64,000 bases of DNA from Bacteroidales bacterium Phil12. GTDB lineage: Bacteria > Bacteroidota > Bacteroidia > Bacteroidales > P3. Both the position numbers and the translations under genes were made by a program. A model generated the notes under the pieces. It was not told where the DNA came from. It ran no database searches and saw only the letters and a list, made by a program, of their open reading frames with translations. Positions within the stretch are counted from its first letter, which is position 1; each line of letters starts with the position of its first letter. The stretch is taken from contig NWBO01000069.1 of the NCBI GenBank assembly GCA_002633275.1, forward strand, positions 1-64,000, read 5' to 3'. Positions 37,012-46,585 of the stretch are shown piece by piece.

Positions 37012-38095
37012 ATTTTTCTTGTTTCTTTTGTTTTTGTCGTAAATGGACTTGGCGAGTGAATATCGGCAGAACAATCAAACCTACGATGATGTAAGGGTAA
37101 TATGTGAATAGTCGCCAAAGTAATGCCAACACTCCCTCAAAACCTTCTTTCAAAAATCCGTTTAAGAACAGCGGAAAAGCAAACTCCGCAACGCCACTCG
37201 ACCCCGGTGTCGGGGATATACAAAGAACTATCCACATCACCAATTGACGTACATATATAACTGCGTGATTTGTTATCTGCGGACTGAACGCTGCCAATAT
37301 ACAATTCAAAACCAAAAAGCGACAAGACCACGACGCAACCGTAACACCATAAACCTTTAACCAATAAAAAAATGATTTGTGCTTAAATTCCTCAGCCGCT
37401 GTCAAGACATCATCGCCCATTTTGTTGAATTTATGTTGCCAACGTCTGAAAAGCCTTTTGCTGCCAAGGTTGTAAATAAAGTTTTTGAAGCCTTTGGGAT
37501 AGAAAAATATTGCAGTGAGAATTATTAAGGTTAATAAAACCATAAAAGTATATCCGATAATAAAAACATGTGTCTCGGAAATACGCATACCAAATACAGA
37601 AAATTTGAATTTTGTTGCAAAGGACATGGACAATCCACACACCAAAACCATTATAGGTGTTATGATAATATAGAAAAGTTCATCCAAAAGAGTGGCAATT
37701 AACACCATTGCCGTACTTCTACCTGCACTCAGTCCCGATAAAGGCAAAATAAACAAAGCAACGGCAGAGCCGCCAACGGATGTAGGCGTAACGGTAGAGG
37801 AAAACTCCCACAGCATAATGATATGAAACGCCTGCTTCCAAGACAGTCTATTGTCCGAAAGCATACGTATTCGTATCATATAAGTTAGTTCCCTGCCACA
37901 CTCAAACAATAATGCCAAAAGCAGACAGAATACAGTGTAAGATGTGAAAAGACTTGCAAGGTCTGAGAATAGTGAAGAGTTTTTATTGTACTCCCTTGCT
38001 ATCATATAAAACCCAACACCCAATCCTATGAGAATAGGTATTATTATTTTGTTAAATCTAAAAACTCCCAAAGGATTGGAATCCTGCTTTGCCAT
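37010..38095 (-). CDS. Flippase-like integral membrane protein (LPG synthase TM-domain family)
   Basis: 361 residues with about eight hydrophobic segments, e.g. IIIPILIGLGVGFYMI and VFCLLLALLFECG. The conserved block WEFSSTVTPTSVGGSAVALFIL and the late SPTPGSSGVAEFAFPLFL are diagnostic of the UPF0104/AglD family, related to the flippase part of MprF. Members move lipids or lipid-linked sugars across the inner membrane; the substrate here is unknown. The C-terminus is basic (RQVHLRQKQKKQEK). It lies 15 bp downstream of mscS, so they share a transcript. Confidence 0.85.
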   Translation of the reverse strand: MAKQDSNPLGVFRFNKIIIPILIGLGVGFYMIAREYNKNSSLFSDLASLFTSYTVFCLLLALLFECGRELTYMIRIRMLSDNRLSWKQAFHIIMLWEFSSTVTPTSVGGSAVALFILPLSGLSAGRSTAMVLIATLLDELFYIIITPIMVLVCGLSMSFATKFKFSVFGMRISETHVFIIGYTFMVLLTLIILTAIFFYPKGFKNFIYNLGSKRLFRRWQHKFNKMGDDVLTAAEEFKHKSFFYWLKVYGVTVASWSCRFLVLNCILAAFSPQITNHAVIYVRQLVMWIVLCISPTPGSSGVAEFAFPLFLNGFLKEGFEGVLALLWRLFTYYPYIIVGLIVLPIFTRQVHLRQKQKKQEK

Positions 38096-38110
38096 AATTG
38101 TTCAAGTGTT

Positions 38111-38959
38111 TTATTTTTCGTACTTCCCTATAACGGTGTATGGACATGGTAGATTGTTCTCAACATTATAGTTGTAAATCGCACGATGTAAATAATCATA
38201 TAATGCCCAATAATCCTTGCTTTCACACCACGCTTTGGTATCTATTGCAACCGTTCCCGGACCTATACGAAACCAAATTGTAGTTGCAGGAGTTTTAAGA
38301 GTAAGTTCGGATTTGTACGCAATTTCCAATAAATCTTTCTCAATCTTTTCGATATTTACTTTTTCGTCGGCAGCAACCTCCAAACGCACATCAACTCTTC
38401 TTTTGTCCATAGTTGAATAGTTGGTTACGTTGCCACTTGACAATGTTCCGTTAGGAAGTGTTATGAGTTTGTTATCAACAGTGAGAATTGTCGTTGAGAA
38501 TATCTTAATACCCTGAACAGTTCCCTCCATTCCTTGTGTTGCAATGTAATCGCCCAACTTAAATGGGCGAAAAACCAATATTATTATACCGCCTGCGAAG
38601 TTTTGAATCGTTCCGCTCAACGCCATACCGACAGCCAAACCGGCCGCACCCAACAAAGCAATGAATGAACTCATCGGAATGCCTATATATCCGATAACGG
38701 CAATGACAAGCATAATTTTCAAAGCTATCGAAACGGTCGATGTGATAACCGGTCTTAGAGTCGCATCAACATTTTTCCTTTCAAAGGCGTGAGCCAATTT
38801 CTTTTTGAGAAATTTGATTAATCTGAACCCGATATATAATATTATCAGACCTATTACTATCTTTTTAACGGCATCTAATCCGTTTTGCGTAAACCAATTG
38901 ACAATCGAATTGACAATACTATTTGGGTCGCTCGTTGAGATTGCTTGTAAAAGTAACAT
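38111..38959 (-). CDS. mscS: Small-conductance mechanosensitive channel MscS
   Basis: 282 residues, the E. coli-like short form. Three membrane helices in the first ~130 residues end with the pore helix LLGAAGLAVGMALSGTIQNFAGGIIILVFRPFKLGDYI, with the Gly/Ala packing pattern and the family motif. A cytoplasmic beta domain follows (TILTVDNKLITLPNGTLSSGNVTNYS). It opens under membrane tension to release solutes during hypo-osmotic shock. Confidence 0.96.
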   Translation of the reverse strand: MLLLQAISTSDPNSIVNSIVNWFTQNGLDAVKKIVIGLIILYIGFRLIKFLKKKLAHAFERKNVDATLRPVITSTVSIALKIMLVIAVIGYIGIPMSSFIALLGAAGLAVGMALSGTIQNFAGGIIILVFRPFKLGDYIATQGMEGTVQGIKIFSTTILTVDNKLITLPNGTLSSGNVTNYSTMDKRRVDVRLEVAADEKVNIEKIEKDLLEIAYKSELTLKTPATTIWFRIGPGTVAIDTKAWCESKDYWALYDYLHRAIYNYNVENNLPCPYTVIGKYEK

Positions 38960-39015
38960 ACTTGTTTTTCTTTTTAATTATATAATTGTTTTCTTTATTG
39001 CTTATATCCAAAAAT

Positions 39016-39099
39016 CAGTGTCCCTAACTGATAAATTAGTGTTAAACATCAGTAAATTTATATGAGACATTAATTTATCAATTACCGATACCAATAAAA
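39016..39099. repeat. 21-bp repeat array, locus 11 (4 units)
   Basis: Units 39016-39036, 39037-39057, 39058-39078 and 39079-39099. Cores are GTGTCCCTAACTG, GTGTTAAACATC, TATGAGACATTA and ATTACCGATACC. They fill part of the 327-bp gap between mscS and the PPTase gene; the rest of the gap holds nothing recognisable. Confidence 0.85.
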
Positions 39100-39286
39100 T
39101 TTTGTCAAGAATACAGACAATAACTCATTGTTTTGTATTGCTCAACGCTGTGCAAAATTACAAAAAATTACTATTTGTCCTTTGTTATACAGTGATTTTT
39201 TTGATTATTGCAAACACTTAGCAAATTTTAACACCTACTATTATTTTGGATAAACTTCGGAAAATTGTGAAAATTGAAATGAAAAA

Positions 39287-39943
39287 TTACTTTATGGTTA
39301 TTGTTACAAAGAGATTGGACTTTGCATCAAAAGTGCTTATTATTTTGTGATTGTTTTTGGTGTAATTTTGATTGATTGCAAAGGTTGGTGGCGTCAAATC
39401 TATTGTTGAAAAATTGTTTGCAATACCAGTTCCCGTCATTTTAACATAAGATTCCTTGATTGTCCAAAGTTGAGTGAAAGCAATATCAAATATTTGCTCC
39501 TTTGCAAACAGAGTCTTTATGTTTTGAGAAATAGATTTTTTGGTTTCGCTATTTTGAGAAATATATTCCTCAAATGTTTTATTTTCGAGAGCGTTCAAAT
39601 ATGTGGCTTCGCAAGAATGAAATTTCTTTTGAGCAAGTTCGCTTTTGCCGAGCCTCAAATATTCAATATCAATACCTATCGGCGAAGAATGAAGAGCTAT
39701 GGCGATATGATTTTTGGTATTGGAAATAGAGAAATGTAAAAAAGGATTGTTTTTGAAATAAGGCTTTCCTTTGTCTTGCTTTGCTATTGTGAAATCAAAA
39801 GCAAAACCATTGTTTTGAAGTGTGTGGATTAAAAATTTTTCTCCAAGTAAAGAAATGTTTTGATGATTAGTCAAAGCGTTGTCCCAACCAAAAAGATTTT
39901 TGAGGGTTTCGATGTTTTCTATTTGTATAAAAGGAAAATCCAT
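39287..39943 (-). CDS. 4'-phosphopantetheinyl transferase (Sfp/AcpT superfamily)
   Basis: 218 residues from the ATG at 39943. The P-pant transferase motifs are HFSISNTKNHIAIAL, PIGIDIEYL (Mg-binding Asp and Glu) and WTIKESYVKMTGTGI. The enzyme moves the phosphopantetheine arm of CoA onto a carrier-protein serine. The Sfp type is larger than AcpS and often serves secondary or alternative carrier proteins, but it may be the main one here. It is transcribed after the FKBP gene, with a terminator in between. Confidence 0.88.
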   Translation of the reverse strand: MDFPFIQIENIETLKNLFGWDNALTNHQNISLLGEKFLIHTLQNNGFAFDFTIAKQDKGKPYFKNNPFLHFSISNTKNHIAIALHSSPIGIDIEYLRLGKSELAQKKFHSCEATYLNALENKTFEEYISQNSETKKSISQNIKTLFAKEQIFDIAFTQLWTIKESYVKMTGTGIANNFSTIDLTPPTFAINQNYTKNNHKIISTFDAKSNLFVTITIK

Positions 39944-39966
39944 TGCAAACAACAAATTAAAAAATA

Positions 39967-39998
39967 GGCTGACAAGGAAATTTTCGTCCTTATCAGCC
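39967..39998 (-). terminator. Terminator of the FKBP gene
   Basis: Arms GGCTGACAAGGA (39967-39978) and TCCTTATCAGCC (39987-39998) with one mismatch. On the minus strand it is followed by a T-rich run. Confidence 0.8.
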
Positions 39999-40015
39999 CA
40001 AGCAATTACAAAGAA

Positions 40016-40636
40016 TTATTCAATACCTAATAATTCCACTTCAAAAATCAATGTACTGCCGGCAGGGATATTACCAACGGCTTGGTCACCGTAAGCCAAC
40101 TCAGACGGGATATAAAACCTTGTTTTGCCACCGACTTTCATCGTCTGCAAACCTTCTGTCCAACCTGCGATAACTTGATTTAACGGAAAACTGATAGGTT
40201 CTCCTCTTTGAATGGAAGAGTCAAAGGTTGTTCCGTTAAGTAATGTTCCGTGATAATGAACCTTAACCGTATCGGTAGCCTTAGGGCTTTCACCACTGCC
40301 TTCACTTAAAACGGTATATTGAAGACCCGATGCGGTTTCGATAACATTAGGCTGATTGCGGTTGTTTGACAAAAATTCTCTACCTTTTTGTTTTTGTTCA
40401 GCGGCTTGTTTTTGCATTCTTTCCATTTGTTTTTTCTGCATCTCTTGTTGAAAAGCCTGCATAACTCTACCTTTTTCCTCATTAGTCATTGGATTGGAGG
40501 ATTTGCCTTCAAGAGTATCTTTCATAGCCTGAACCATAACCTCGATATTCAAATCCATTTGCTCGTTCATAATACTACGAGCCATATCCTCGCCAATAAT
40601 GAAAGAAACCTTGTCTTTATCGTTATTTAACTGCAT
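40016..40636 (-). CDS. FKBP-type peptidyl-prolyl isomerase (FklB/FkpA-like)
   Basis: 206 residues. The N-terminal ~95 residues form a helical dimerisation arm with a Gln/Met/Lys-rich stretch (AFQQEMQKKQMERMQKQAAEQKQKG). The C-terminal FKBP fold shows VKVHYHGTLLNGTTFDSS, IAGWTEGLQTMKVGGKTRFYIPSELAYGD and IPAGSTLIFEVELLGIE with the usual active-site aromatic residues. There is no signal peptide, so it is probably cytoplasmic, like FklB. It isomerises Xaa-Pro bonds. The S46 peptidase gene lies 24 bp upstream. Confidence 0.92.
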   Translation of the reverse strand: MQLNNDKDKVSFIIGEDMARSIMNEQMDLNIEVMVQAMKDTLEGKSSNPMTNEEKGRVMQAFQQEMQKKQMERMQKQAAEQKQKGREFLSNNRNQPNVIETASGLQYTVLSEGSGESPKATDTVKVHYHGTLLNGTTFDSSIQRGEPISFPLNQVIAGWTEGLQTMKVGGKTRFYIPSELAYGDQAVGNIPAGSTLIFEVELLGIE

Positions 40637-40660
40637 TATCGTAATTTGTTTAAGGGTTAA

Positions 40661-42832
40661 TTATTTTACGATTTTCAATTCATCAATCAATCTTTGACAA
40701 TTAGCAAATTTATCAATGATGAATAACACGTATCTTGCATCTACACATATCGTTCTTTGCAATTCAGGTTCAAATGCTATATCTCCACTCATTGCTTCCC
40801 AGTTTCCGTCAAATGCCAATCCGATTAATTCACCGTTTGCATTGATTACAGGAGAACCTGAATTTCCCCCTGTAATATCGTTATTGGTTAGGAAATTAAC
40901 TATAAGTTTTCCATCTTTGTCAGCATATTGACCATAATCCTTATTTTCATAAAGTTCTTTTAATTTTGCAGGAACTATGAACTCATCATTTGTCGGGTCT
41001 TCTTTTTCCATAACACCTTCCAAGGTCGTTGTGTAATCATAATGAATTGCATCGGCAGGATAGTAATCCAAAACAGAACCATAGGTCATACGAAGAGTAA
41101 AGTTAGCGTCCGGATAGCGAACCAATGACGGATCCATATCTCTAAGAGCCATAACAAAGTTTTGTCTTGCGTCTGCAAAATCTGCATTAGCTTTTTCTGT
41201 CTTTTCATCACTGCTTGTTAATGCTCCATACATAGCCAAAGTTATTTGATACATCGGATCTTTTCTTAGTTTTTTTACCTTAGGATTTTTCATAAACTTA
41301 TTATAGTTTTCTTCGTTGGCAAAAATACTTTTCTTGAAAATTTCATCCGTTAGTTTATCCACACCACCAGCTTTTGCAATAGCGTCTTTGATAGCTGCTA
41401 TCTGACAATCGGCAGGTAAATCATTTTCCATTTGCAGCAATGCACGGAACAAATCTTTCTCAGTTGCTTGGTCGTAACTCTTGAAATGTTCTTTTCCCAT
41501 GTCTTTTAATCTTTCAATAAAGTCCTCAGTCAATTTTTTACTGCGTTCAGCCACATCCATACTTAGACCTTGGCGGAATGCGAACATACCACGTTGAGAT
41601 AGATACAGTCCTAAATTATGATACCAACTTGATTTGTTTTGTGCTGACGACATTACGGTACGGGAAGCATCTCTTAAATTTTTGATAACGTCTTTATATT
41701 GTTCTGTCTTGCTACCACCGTTTTCTATCCACTGTTCCAAACGGTCTTCTATGTCTTTTTTCTTGTCATATACGTGCAAACGTTTCAAGCCACGGCTTTC
41801 GCCCTGTTTGTTTTTCCACATATTCATCATGGAAGCATAGTCAGAAGCATATTTCAAACGCACTGCATTGTCGACATCCATGTGTTTTTTCATTACAGGA
41901 AGCATAGCACTGCCTGCTTTATAGATTGCAGGGTTTGTATATTGCAATGTGTTTTCTATTTCATAAGAAGTCATATATCTTTCAGTGCTTCCCGGATAAC
42001 CCCATATCATTGCGAAATCCTTTTCCTTAACACCCTGAATGTTTATAGGCAAAAAATGTTTCGGTTTCAATGGAACATTGTCTTTTGAGTAGTCAGCAGG
42101 CTCGTTATTCTTATTTGCATAAATTCTGAAAATAGAAAAGTCGCCCGTATGTCTTGGCCACATCCAGTTATCGGTATCTCCGCCGTATTTACCGATGGAA
42201 GAAGGTGGAGCACCTACCAATCTGACGTCAGTATAAACCTCATAGATGAACATATAATATTCATTGCCTTCAAAGAAGTCTTTGATTTCTACACGGTATT
42301 TACCTTCTTGACTTTCCTTTTTAACCAACGCATCGATTTTGTCTTGAATGTCTTGTGCAAATCTACTTTTGTTCATAGCCTTTGCATTGTCGCCCAAAAT
42401 TTCTTTGGTAACGTCTCTCATTTCTTTAAGGAAAGAAACATACAATCCGGGAATAGGTATTTCTTCTTCATAACTGTTTGACCAGAAACCATTAGTCAAA
42501 TAATCGTGTTCAACTGTCGAAGAAGACGCTATTGCATCGTAACCGCAGTGATGATTGGTAAACATCAAACCATTTGGAGAAACAATCTCGCCTGTACAGA
42601 AATTACCCATTTGAACAATTGCGTCTTTAAGCGAAGAATGATTTATATCATACAACTGTTCTGCCGTAAGTTTCAAACCAAGTTTCTGCATATCGGCATA
42701 ATTCAACTGTTTGAAGAACATAGGTAACCACATTCCTTCATCAGGTGGATTCAATGGCTTAGGTGTCGGGTTGGCAAAAGTCATAAACGACGCCATTGCC
42801 AAAGCTGCCATACTAAAAATTCTTTTTTTCAT
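40661..42832 (-). CDS. S46-family dipeptidyl-peptidase (DPP7-like)
   Basis: 723 residues with a signal peptide (cleavage near FANPTP). Catalytic His lies in MFTNHHCGYDAI, Asp in GGDTDNWMWPRHTGDFS, and Ser in ITGGNSGSPVINANGELIGLAF. S46 exopeptidases remove N-terminal dipeptides in the periplasm of anaerobic, peptide-using Bacteroidales. Eighteen residues after the catalytic Ser stands Gly (FDGNWEA). In the characterised Porphyromonas enzymes this site is Gly in DPP7 (hydrophobic P1) and Arg in DPP11 (acidic P1), so DPP7-type specificity is inferred. Confidence 0.93.
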   Translation of the reverse strand: MKKRIFSMAALAMASFMTFANPTPKPLNPPDEGMWLPMFFKQLNYADMQKLGLKLTAEQLYDINHSSLKDAIVQMGNFCTGEIVSPNGLMFTNHHCGYDAIASSSTVEHDYLTNGFWSNSYEEEIPIPGLYVSFLKEMRDVTKEILGDNAKAMNKSRFAQDIQDKIDALVKKESQEGKYRVEIKDFFEGNEYYMFIYEVYTDVRLVGAPPSSIGKYGGDTDNWMWPRHTGDFSIFRIYANKNNEPADYSKDNVPLKPKHFLPINIQGVKEKDFAMIWGYPGSTERYMTSYEIENTLQYTNPAIYKAGSAMLPVMKKHMDVDNAVRLKYASDYASMMNMWKNKQGESRGLKRLHVYDKKKDIEDRLEQWIENGGSKTEQYKDVIKNLRDASRTVMSSAQNKSSWYHNLGLYLSQRGMFAFRQGLSMDVAERSKKLTEDFIERLKDMGKEHFKSYDQATEKDLFRALLQMENDLPADCQIAAIKDAIAKAGGVDKLTDEIFKKSIFANEENYNKFMKNPKVKKLRKDPMYQITLAMYGALTSSDEKTEKANADFADARQNFVMALRDMDPSLVRYPDANFTLRMTYGSVLDYYPADAIHYDYTTTLEGVMEKEDPTNDEFIVPAKLKELYENKDYGQYADKDGKLIVNFLTNNDITGGNSGSPVINANGELIGLAFDGNWEAMSGDIAFEPELQRTICVDARYVLFIIDKFANCQRLIDELKIVK

Positions 42833-43007
42833 CGTGTTTGTCTTATTATTTTAAGTTATTATTTTATTTGCTTTATTTGTTTTCAATGCACCAAACATTA
42901 CTTATACAGTAGTCTTCTATCTTTCTTTTTAACCTATTTTTTAGCGAAAAGATGCTTTCCTTTTATTGTTTTCCTCTATGTGTTGTTACCTGTTATCAGA
43001 GCCTTTA

Positions 43008-43091
43008 CTGATGTTTAACACTAATTTTCCAATGTTAAACATTATTTTATCAGTGTTAAACATTAATTTTCCAATATCACTTAATAATTTT
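43008..43091. repeat. 21-bp repeat array, locus 12 (4 units)
   Basis: Units 43008-43028, 43029-43049, 43050-43070 and 43071-43091. The first three carry TGTTTAACACTAATTTT-type sequence (ATGTTAAACATTATTTT, GTGTTAAACATTAATTTT); the fourth is eroded. Confidence 0.88.
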
Positions 43092-43217
43092 GTTCGGTCG
43101 CTTTGTAAAATTTTCTTTTGTATCTACTAAATTAAAGGTTGCAAAGTTACAAACATTTTTTTGAATAACAAAATTCGGATTTCGTATGTGCAAAAAGGGT
43201 AAATAGAAATTAATTTT

Positions 43218-43248
43218 TTTGTTAGTTATAAAAAATACTATATCTTTG
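43218..43248 (+). promoter_or_regulatory. Promoter of the holin-like/panC/ftcD unit
   Basis: -33 TTTG (43218-43221), 19-bp spacer, -7 TATCTTTG (43241-43248), 89 bp before the ATG. The consensus fit is excellent. Confidence 0.78.
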
Positions 43249-43337
43249 CAAATTATTTTGAAAAGTAGGTAGGTGCGTTTTTGTTCGTAACTATCGAACG
43301 ATTAAATTAAGACAAAAAACATTAAAACAATAAGGAT

Positions 43338-43898
43338 ATGAAAAGATACACTATGAACATGTCAATGGATTCCAAGTTTAATCCGATGAGTAAAGACTTT
43401 TGGGTTAAGATAGTTGTAATGACGATTGCCATTTGGCTTGTGTCTTTAACATCTTTGGCACATGTTGAAAATCCTTTATGGGCAATTTTGGCGGCTCTTA
43501 TAATAAGTCTTTTGAATGCTTTTCTTCGTCCTGTATTGTCATTGATTTCTTTGCCGCTTATGGTAATGACTTTTGGTTTATTCTCATTGGCGATTAACGC
43601 AATCATAGTCCTTTTGACTTCATTACTGTTGAAGCCTAATTTTATGGTAGAGGGCTTTTTCAATGCTTTGTTGTTTTCGATTGTAATCACCGTTCTTTCG
43701 TTTTTGATGAATATTCCGATTAAATTAAAGAAAGTTAAAGACGATATTTACGGGGATAACGATAGACGAACAACGAACAAAAATATAGACGACAATTATA
43801 ATAAATCCAATCAATCAGGTTCAAATCGTTTTGATAGCGATCCTTTCAACGATAATCCAAAGGATAAGAATTATACCGATTATGAAGATGTTGATTAG
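43338..43898 (+). CDS. Phage holin family 4 (YvlD-like) membrane protein
   Basis: 186 residues with four hydrophobic segments between residues ~22 and 125. The conserved ILAALIISLLNAFLRPVLSLISLPLMVMTFGLFSLAINAIIVLL is typical of the PF04020-type small membrane proteins. Despite the name these are chromosomal envelope proteins, not lysis holins. A disordered Asn/Asp-rich tail follows (DRRTTNKNIDDNYNKSNQSG). An AAGGA ribosome-binding sequence sits 3 bp before the ATG, unusual for this phylum. First gene of a likely operon with panC (31 bp) and ftcD (12 bp). Confidence 0.85.
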   Translation: MKRYTMNMSMDSKFNPMSKDFWVKIVVMTIAIWLVSLTSLAHVENPLWAILAALIISLLNAFLRPVLSLISLPLMVMTFGLFSLAINAIIVLLTSLLLKPNFMVEGFFNALLFSIVITVLSFLMNIPIKLKKVKDDIYGDNDRRTTNKNIDDNYNKSNQSGSNRFDSDPFNDNPKDKNYTDYEDVD

Positions 43899-43929
43899 GA
43901 TAACGAACGTTTTTTATTATATATAAATT

Positions 43930-44772
43930 ATGAAAATTTGTAAAACAGTCAGCGAATTAGAAAGTGCGGTAAGCGCATTCAAAACAGCGGGCAAAAGTAT
44001 AGGATTGGTGCCTACCATGGGAGCATTGCACGACGGTCATATTTCATTATTCAATCGTGCAAGAAATGAAAACGATGTCTTCGTTGCAAGTGTCTTTGTC
44101 AATCCAATACAATTTAACAATAAAGAAGATTTCGAGAAATATCCCCGTGATGAGCAAGCCGATTTGTCGGTACTTGAAAATTGCGGTTGTGATATGGTTT
44201 TTACTCCGACGCCCGAAGAGGTTTATCAGAATGAAACTCCCGAAACTTGGGCATTTGGAGAATTGGAGCAGGTTATGGAGGGCAAGCAAAGACCGGGACA
44301 TTTTTCGGGAGTAGCGAATATTGTTTCTCATCTTTTTACATGGACTAAGGCAGATAGGGCTTATTTCGGAGAAAAAGATTATCAGCAGGTTTTGATTATA
44401 AAGGATATGGTTCGTCAGATGGGTTCATCTATTGAGATAATACCTTGTCCTATTTATAGAGAAAGCGACGGTCTTGCAGCCTCTTCAAGAAACAAAAGAC
44501 TTTCTCAACAATCGCGTGCCATAGCACCTAAAATTCACGAAATACTTACTAAATCCTATCAACAGAAAGATTTTTTGTCTTTAAGCCAAATAAAATCTTT
44601 TGTTGAGACTGAGTTCGATAAATTAAAAGAATTTGAATTGGAATACTTCACTTTGGCAGATGCAGACACGTTAAAGATTGTCAAAGTCAAAGAACCTAAT
44701 CAAAAAGTAATAGGATTTATTGCTGTTTGGTTGGACGGAGTCAGATTAATTGATATACAGAAATATTTTTAA
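43930..44772 (+). CDS. panC: Pantothenate synthetase
   Basis: 280 residues, the normal length. It joins pantoate and beta-alanine with ATP, the last step of pantothenate (CoA) synthesis. Nucleotidyltransferase motifs: VPTMGALHDGHISLF (HIGH-like), VFVNPIQFNNKEDFEKYPR, GKQRPGHFSGVANIV, FGEKDYQQV and the KMSKS-like RNKRLS. Downstream of the holin-like gene and 12 bp before ftcD. Confidence 0.97.
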   Translation: MKICKTVSELESAVSAFKTAGKSIGLVPTMGALHDGHISLFNRARNENDVFVASVFVNPIQFNNKEDFEKYPRDEQADLSVLENCGCDMVFTPTPEEVYQNETPETWAFGELEQVMEGKQRPGHFSGVANIVSHLFTWTKADRAYFGEKDYQQVLIIKDMVRQMGSSIEIIPCPIYRESDGLAASSRNKRLSQQSRAIAPKIHEILTKSYQQKDFLSLSQIKSFVETEFDKLKEFELEYFTLADADTLKIVKVKEPNQKVIGFIAVWLDGVRLIDIQKYF

Positions 44773-44784
44773 ACCATATAAGAT

Positions 44785-46464
44785 ATGAAACAAATTATTG
44801 AATGCGTACCTAATATTTCAGAAGGTAACAACGAAGCGATAATAAATCAAGTTGTCAGCGAAATAGAGAAAGTTGAAGGCGTTAAACTTTTGGACGTTGA
44901 CCCGGGTAAGACCACAAACCGTACGGTAATCACTTTTGTCGGCGAACCTGAACAAGTGTGCGAGAGTGCTTTTCTTGTTGTAAAGAAAGCACAAGAGTTA
45001 ATAGATATGCGTAACCACCACGGCGACCACCCGCGTTTTGGTGCAACGGATGTTTGTCCATTGATTCCTGTTGCAAACATAACAATGGAAGAAGTTGTGG
45101 AATATGCAAGAAAATTGGCACAAAGAATAGCAGCAGAATTGGAAGTTCCTGTTTATTGTTACGAGAGTGCAGCATATACTCCTGAAAGAAAGAATTTGGC
45201 AGTTTGTCGTCAAGGCGAATATGAGGCTTTGAAAGACAGAATATCTGTTGAAGGTCAATGCCCTGATTATGGTCCAAAGGTTTGGAGTGAAAAAGTAGCC
45301 AAATCAGGTGCTACGGCAGTAGGTGCAAGAGATTTCCTTTTGGCTGTCAATTACAATTTGAACACAACATCTACACGTCGTGCCAATGCTATTGCTTTTG
45401 ACGTAAGAGAAAAAGGTCGCCAAAAGAAAGAGAACGGCAAAGCTGTTTTAGATGAAAATGGTAACAAAGTTTGGATACCTGGAACATTGAAAGGCACAAA
45501 AGCCATAGGCTGGTATATTGAGGAATACGGCATTGCACAAGTTTCTATGAATATCACCAACGCTACTCTTACTCCGTTGCACGTTTGTTTTGACGAAGTT
45601 TGCGAAAAGGCTGCAAAAAGAGGTATCAGAGTTACGGGCGTTGAAGTTGTAGGCTTGTTACCTAAGAAAACACTTATCGATGCGGGTAAATATTATTTGG
45701 CAAAACAACAAAGAAGTCGTGGTGTTAGCGAGGAAGAATTAATCAAGATTGCCGTTAAATCAATGGGACTTGACGATTTGAAACCGTTTAATCCGCAGGA
45801 AAAAGTTATTGAATATTTGATTGAAGATCATTCAACCAAAAAACTTGTGGATATGACTTGTAAAGCCTTTGCCGACGAGACAGCAAGCGAATCGGCTGCT
45901 CCGGGTGGCGGTAGTATCGCTGCTTATTGCGGTGCTTTGGCTGCTTCGTTGGGAACAATGGTTGCCAACCTTTCTTCACACAAAGCCGGTTGGGACGCAA
46001 GATGGGAAGAGTTTTCTGTTACTGCAGAGAAAGGTCAGGCTTTGAAAGATGAGTTGATTCATCTTGTTGATGAAGATACCAATGCTTTCAACAAGATTAT
46101 GAATGCACTTGGTTTGCCAAAGAAAACCGAAGAGGACAAGGCTGCAAGAACAACTGCAATACAAGAGGCTACAAAATATGCTATTGAAGTTCCTTATCGC
46201 ACATTGCAGAAATCTCGTGAGACGTTTGAGATTTGCAAACTTATGATTGAAACGGGCAATCCTAACTCTATCACAGACGGAGCCGTTGGTATTCTATGTG
46301 CAAAGGCAGCATGTGTCGGAGCGTTTATGAATATGAAAATCAATTGTGCATCTTTGGACGACAAAGCTTTTGTTAATGACATATTGGCAAAGGGCGAGCA
46401 ATTGGTAAAAGAAGCTTGCGATATAGAAAAAGAATATACCGAAATGGTATTAGCTAAAATCTAA
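44785..46464 (+). CDS. ftcD: Glutamate formimidoyltransferase / formimidoyl-THF cyclodeaminase fusion
   Basis: 559 residues with two fused enzymes. Residues 1 to ~300 are the formimidoyltransferase (IIECVPNISEGNN at the start, NHHGDHPRFGATDVCPLIPV). Residues ~345-559 are the cyclodeaminase (ETASESAAPGGGSIAAYCGALAASLGTMVANLS). Together they transfer the formimino group from formiminoglutamate to THF and release ammonia, the end of histidine degradation. The fused form is typical of Bacteroidetes and animals. No other hut gene is in the window; a terminator follows. Confidence 0.96.
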   Translation: MKQIIECVPNISEGNNEAIINQVVSEIEKVEGVKLLDVDPGKTTNRTVITFVGEPEQVCESAFLVVKKAQELIDMRNHHGDHPRFGATDVCPLIPVANITMEEVVEYARKLAQRIAAELEVPVYCYESAAYTPERKNLAVCRQGEYEALKDRISVEGQCPDYGPKVWSEKVAKSGATAVGARDFLLAVNYNLNTTSTRRANAIAFDVREKGRQKKENGKAVLDENGNKVWIPGTLKGTKAIGWYIEEYGIAQVSMNITNATLTPLHVCFDEVCEKAAKRGIRVTGVEVVGLLPKKTLIDAGKYYLAKQQRSRGVSEEELIKIAVKSMGLDDLKPFNPQEKVIEYLIEDHSTKKLVDMTCKAFADETASESAAPGGGSIAAYCGALAASLGTMVANLSSHKAGWDARWEEFSVTAEKGQALKDELIHLVDEDTNAFNKIMNALGLPKKTEEDKAARTTAIQEATKYAIEVPYRTLQKSRETFEICKLMIETGNPNSITDGAVGILCAKAACVGAFMNMKINCASLDDKAFVNDILAKGEQLVKEACDIEKEYTEMVLAKI

Positions 46465-46479
46465 TCAATAATATTCTTA

Positions 46480-46523
46480 AAACAAAAAGGAACGATTATA
46501 TAATCAATCGTTCCTTTTTGTTT
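46480..46523 (+). terminator. Terminator of ftcD
   Basis: 18-bp arms at 46480-46497 and 46506-46523 (AAAAAGGAACGATT / AATCGTTCCTTTTT). The T run is part of the descending arm. Confidence 0.85.
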
Positions 46524-46527
46524 GATT

Positions 46528-46585
46528 TAACGTGAGTTCAACGAATTTAATTATTAAAATAAGTGAATTTGTTAAACTCACGTTA
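46528..46585 (-). terminator. Long hairpin at the end of the glycosylase gene
   Basis: 22-bp arms 46528-46549 and 46564-46585 with three mismatches (TAACGTGAGTT / AACTCACGTTA at the base). The right arm includes the stop codon of the minus-strand gene. It directly follows the ftcD terminator. Confidence 0.65.

Larger units (their letters stand above)
42833..43337. other. Divergent intergenic region with repeat array and promoter
   Basis: 505 bp between the S46 peptidase and the holin-like gene. It holds 21-bp array locus 12 (43008-43091) and a promoter (43218-43248). No gene seen. Confidence 0.5.

Noticed and set aside
43338..43898. Prophage lysis gene, because of the 'holin' family name
   Set aside because: No phage genes nearby; the family is a chromosomal membrane protein group and it sits in an operon with panC.
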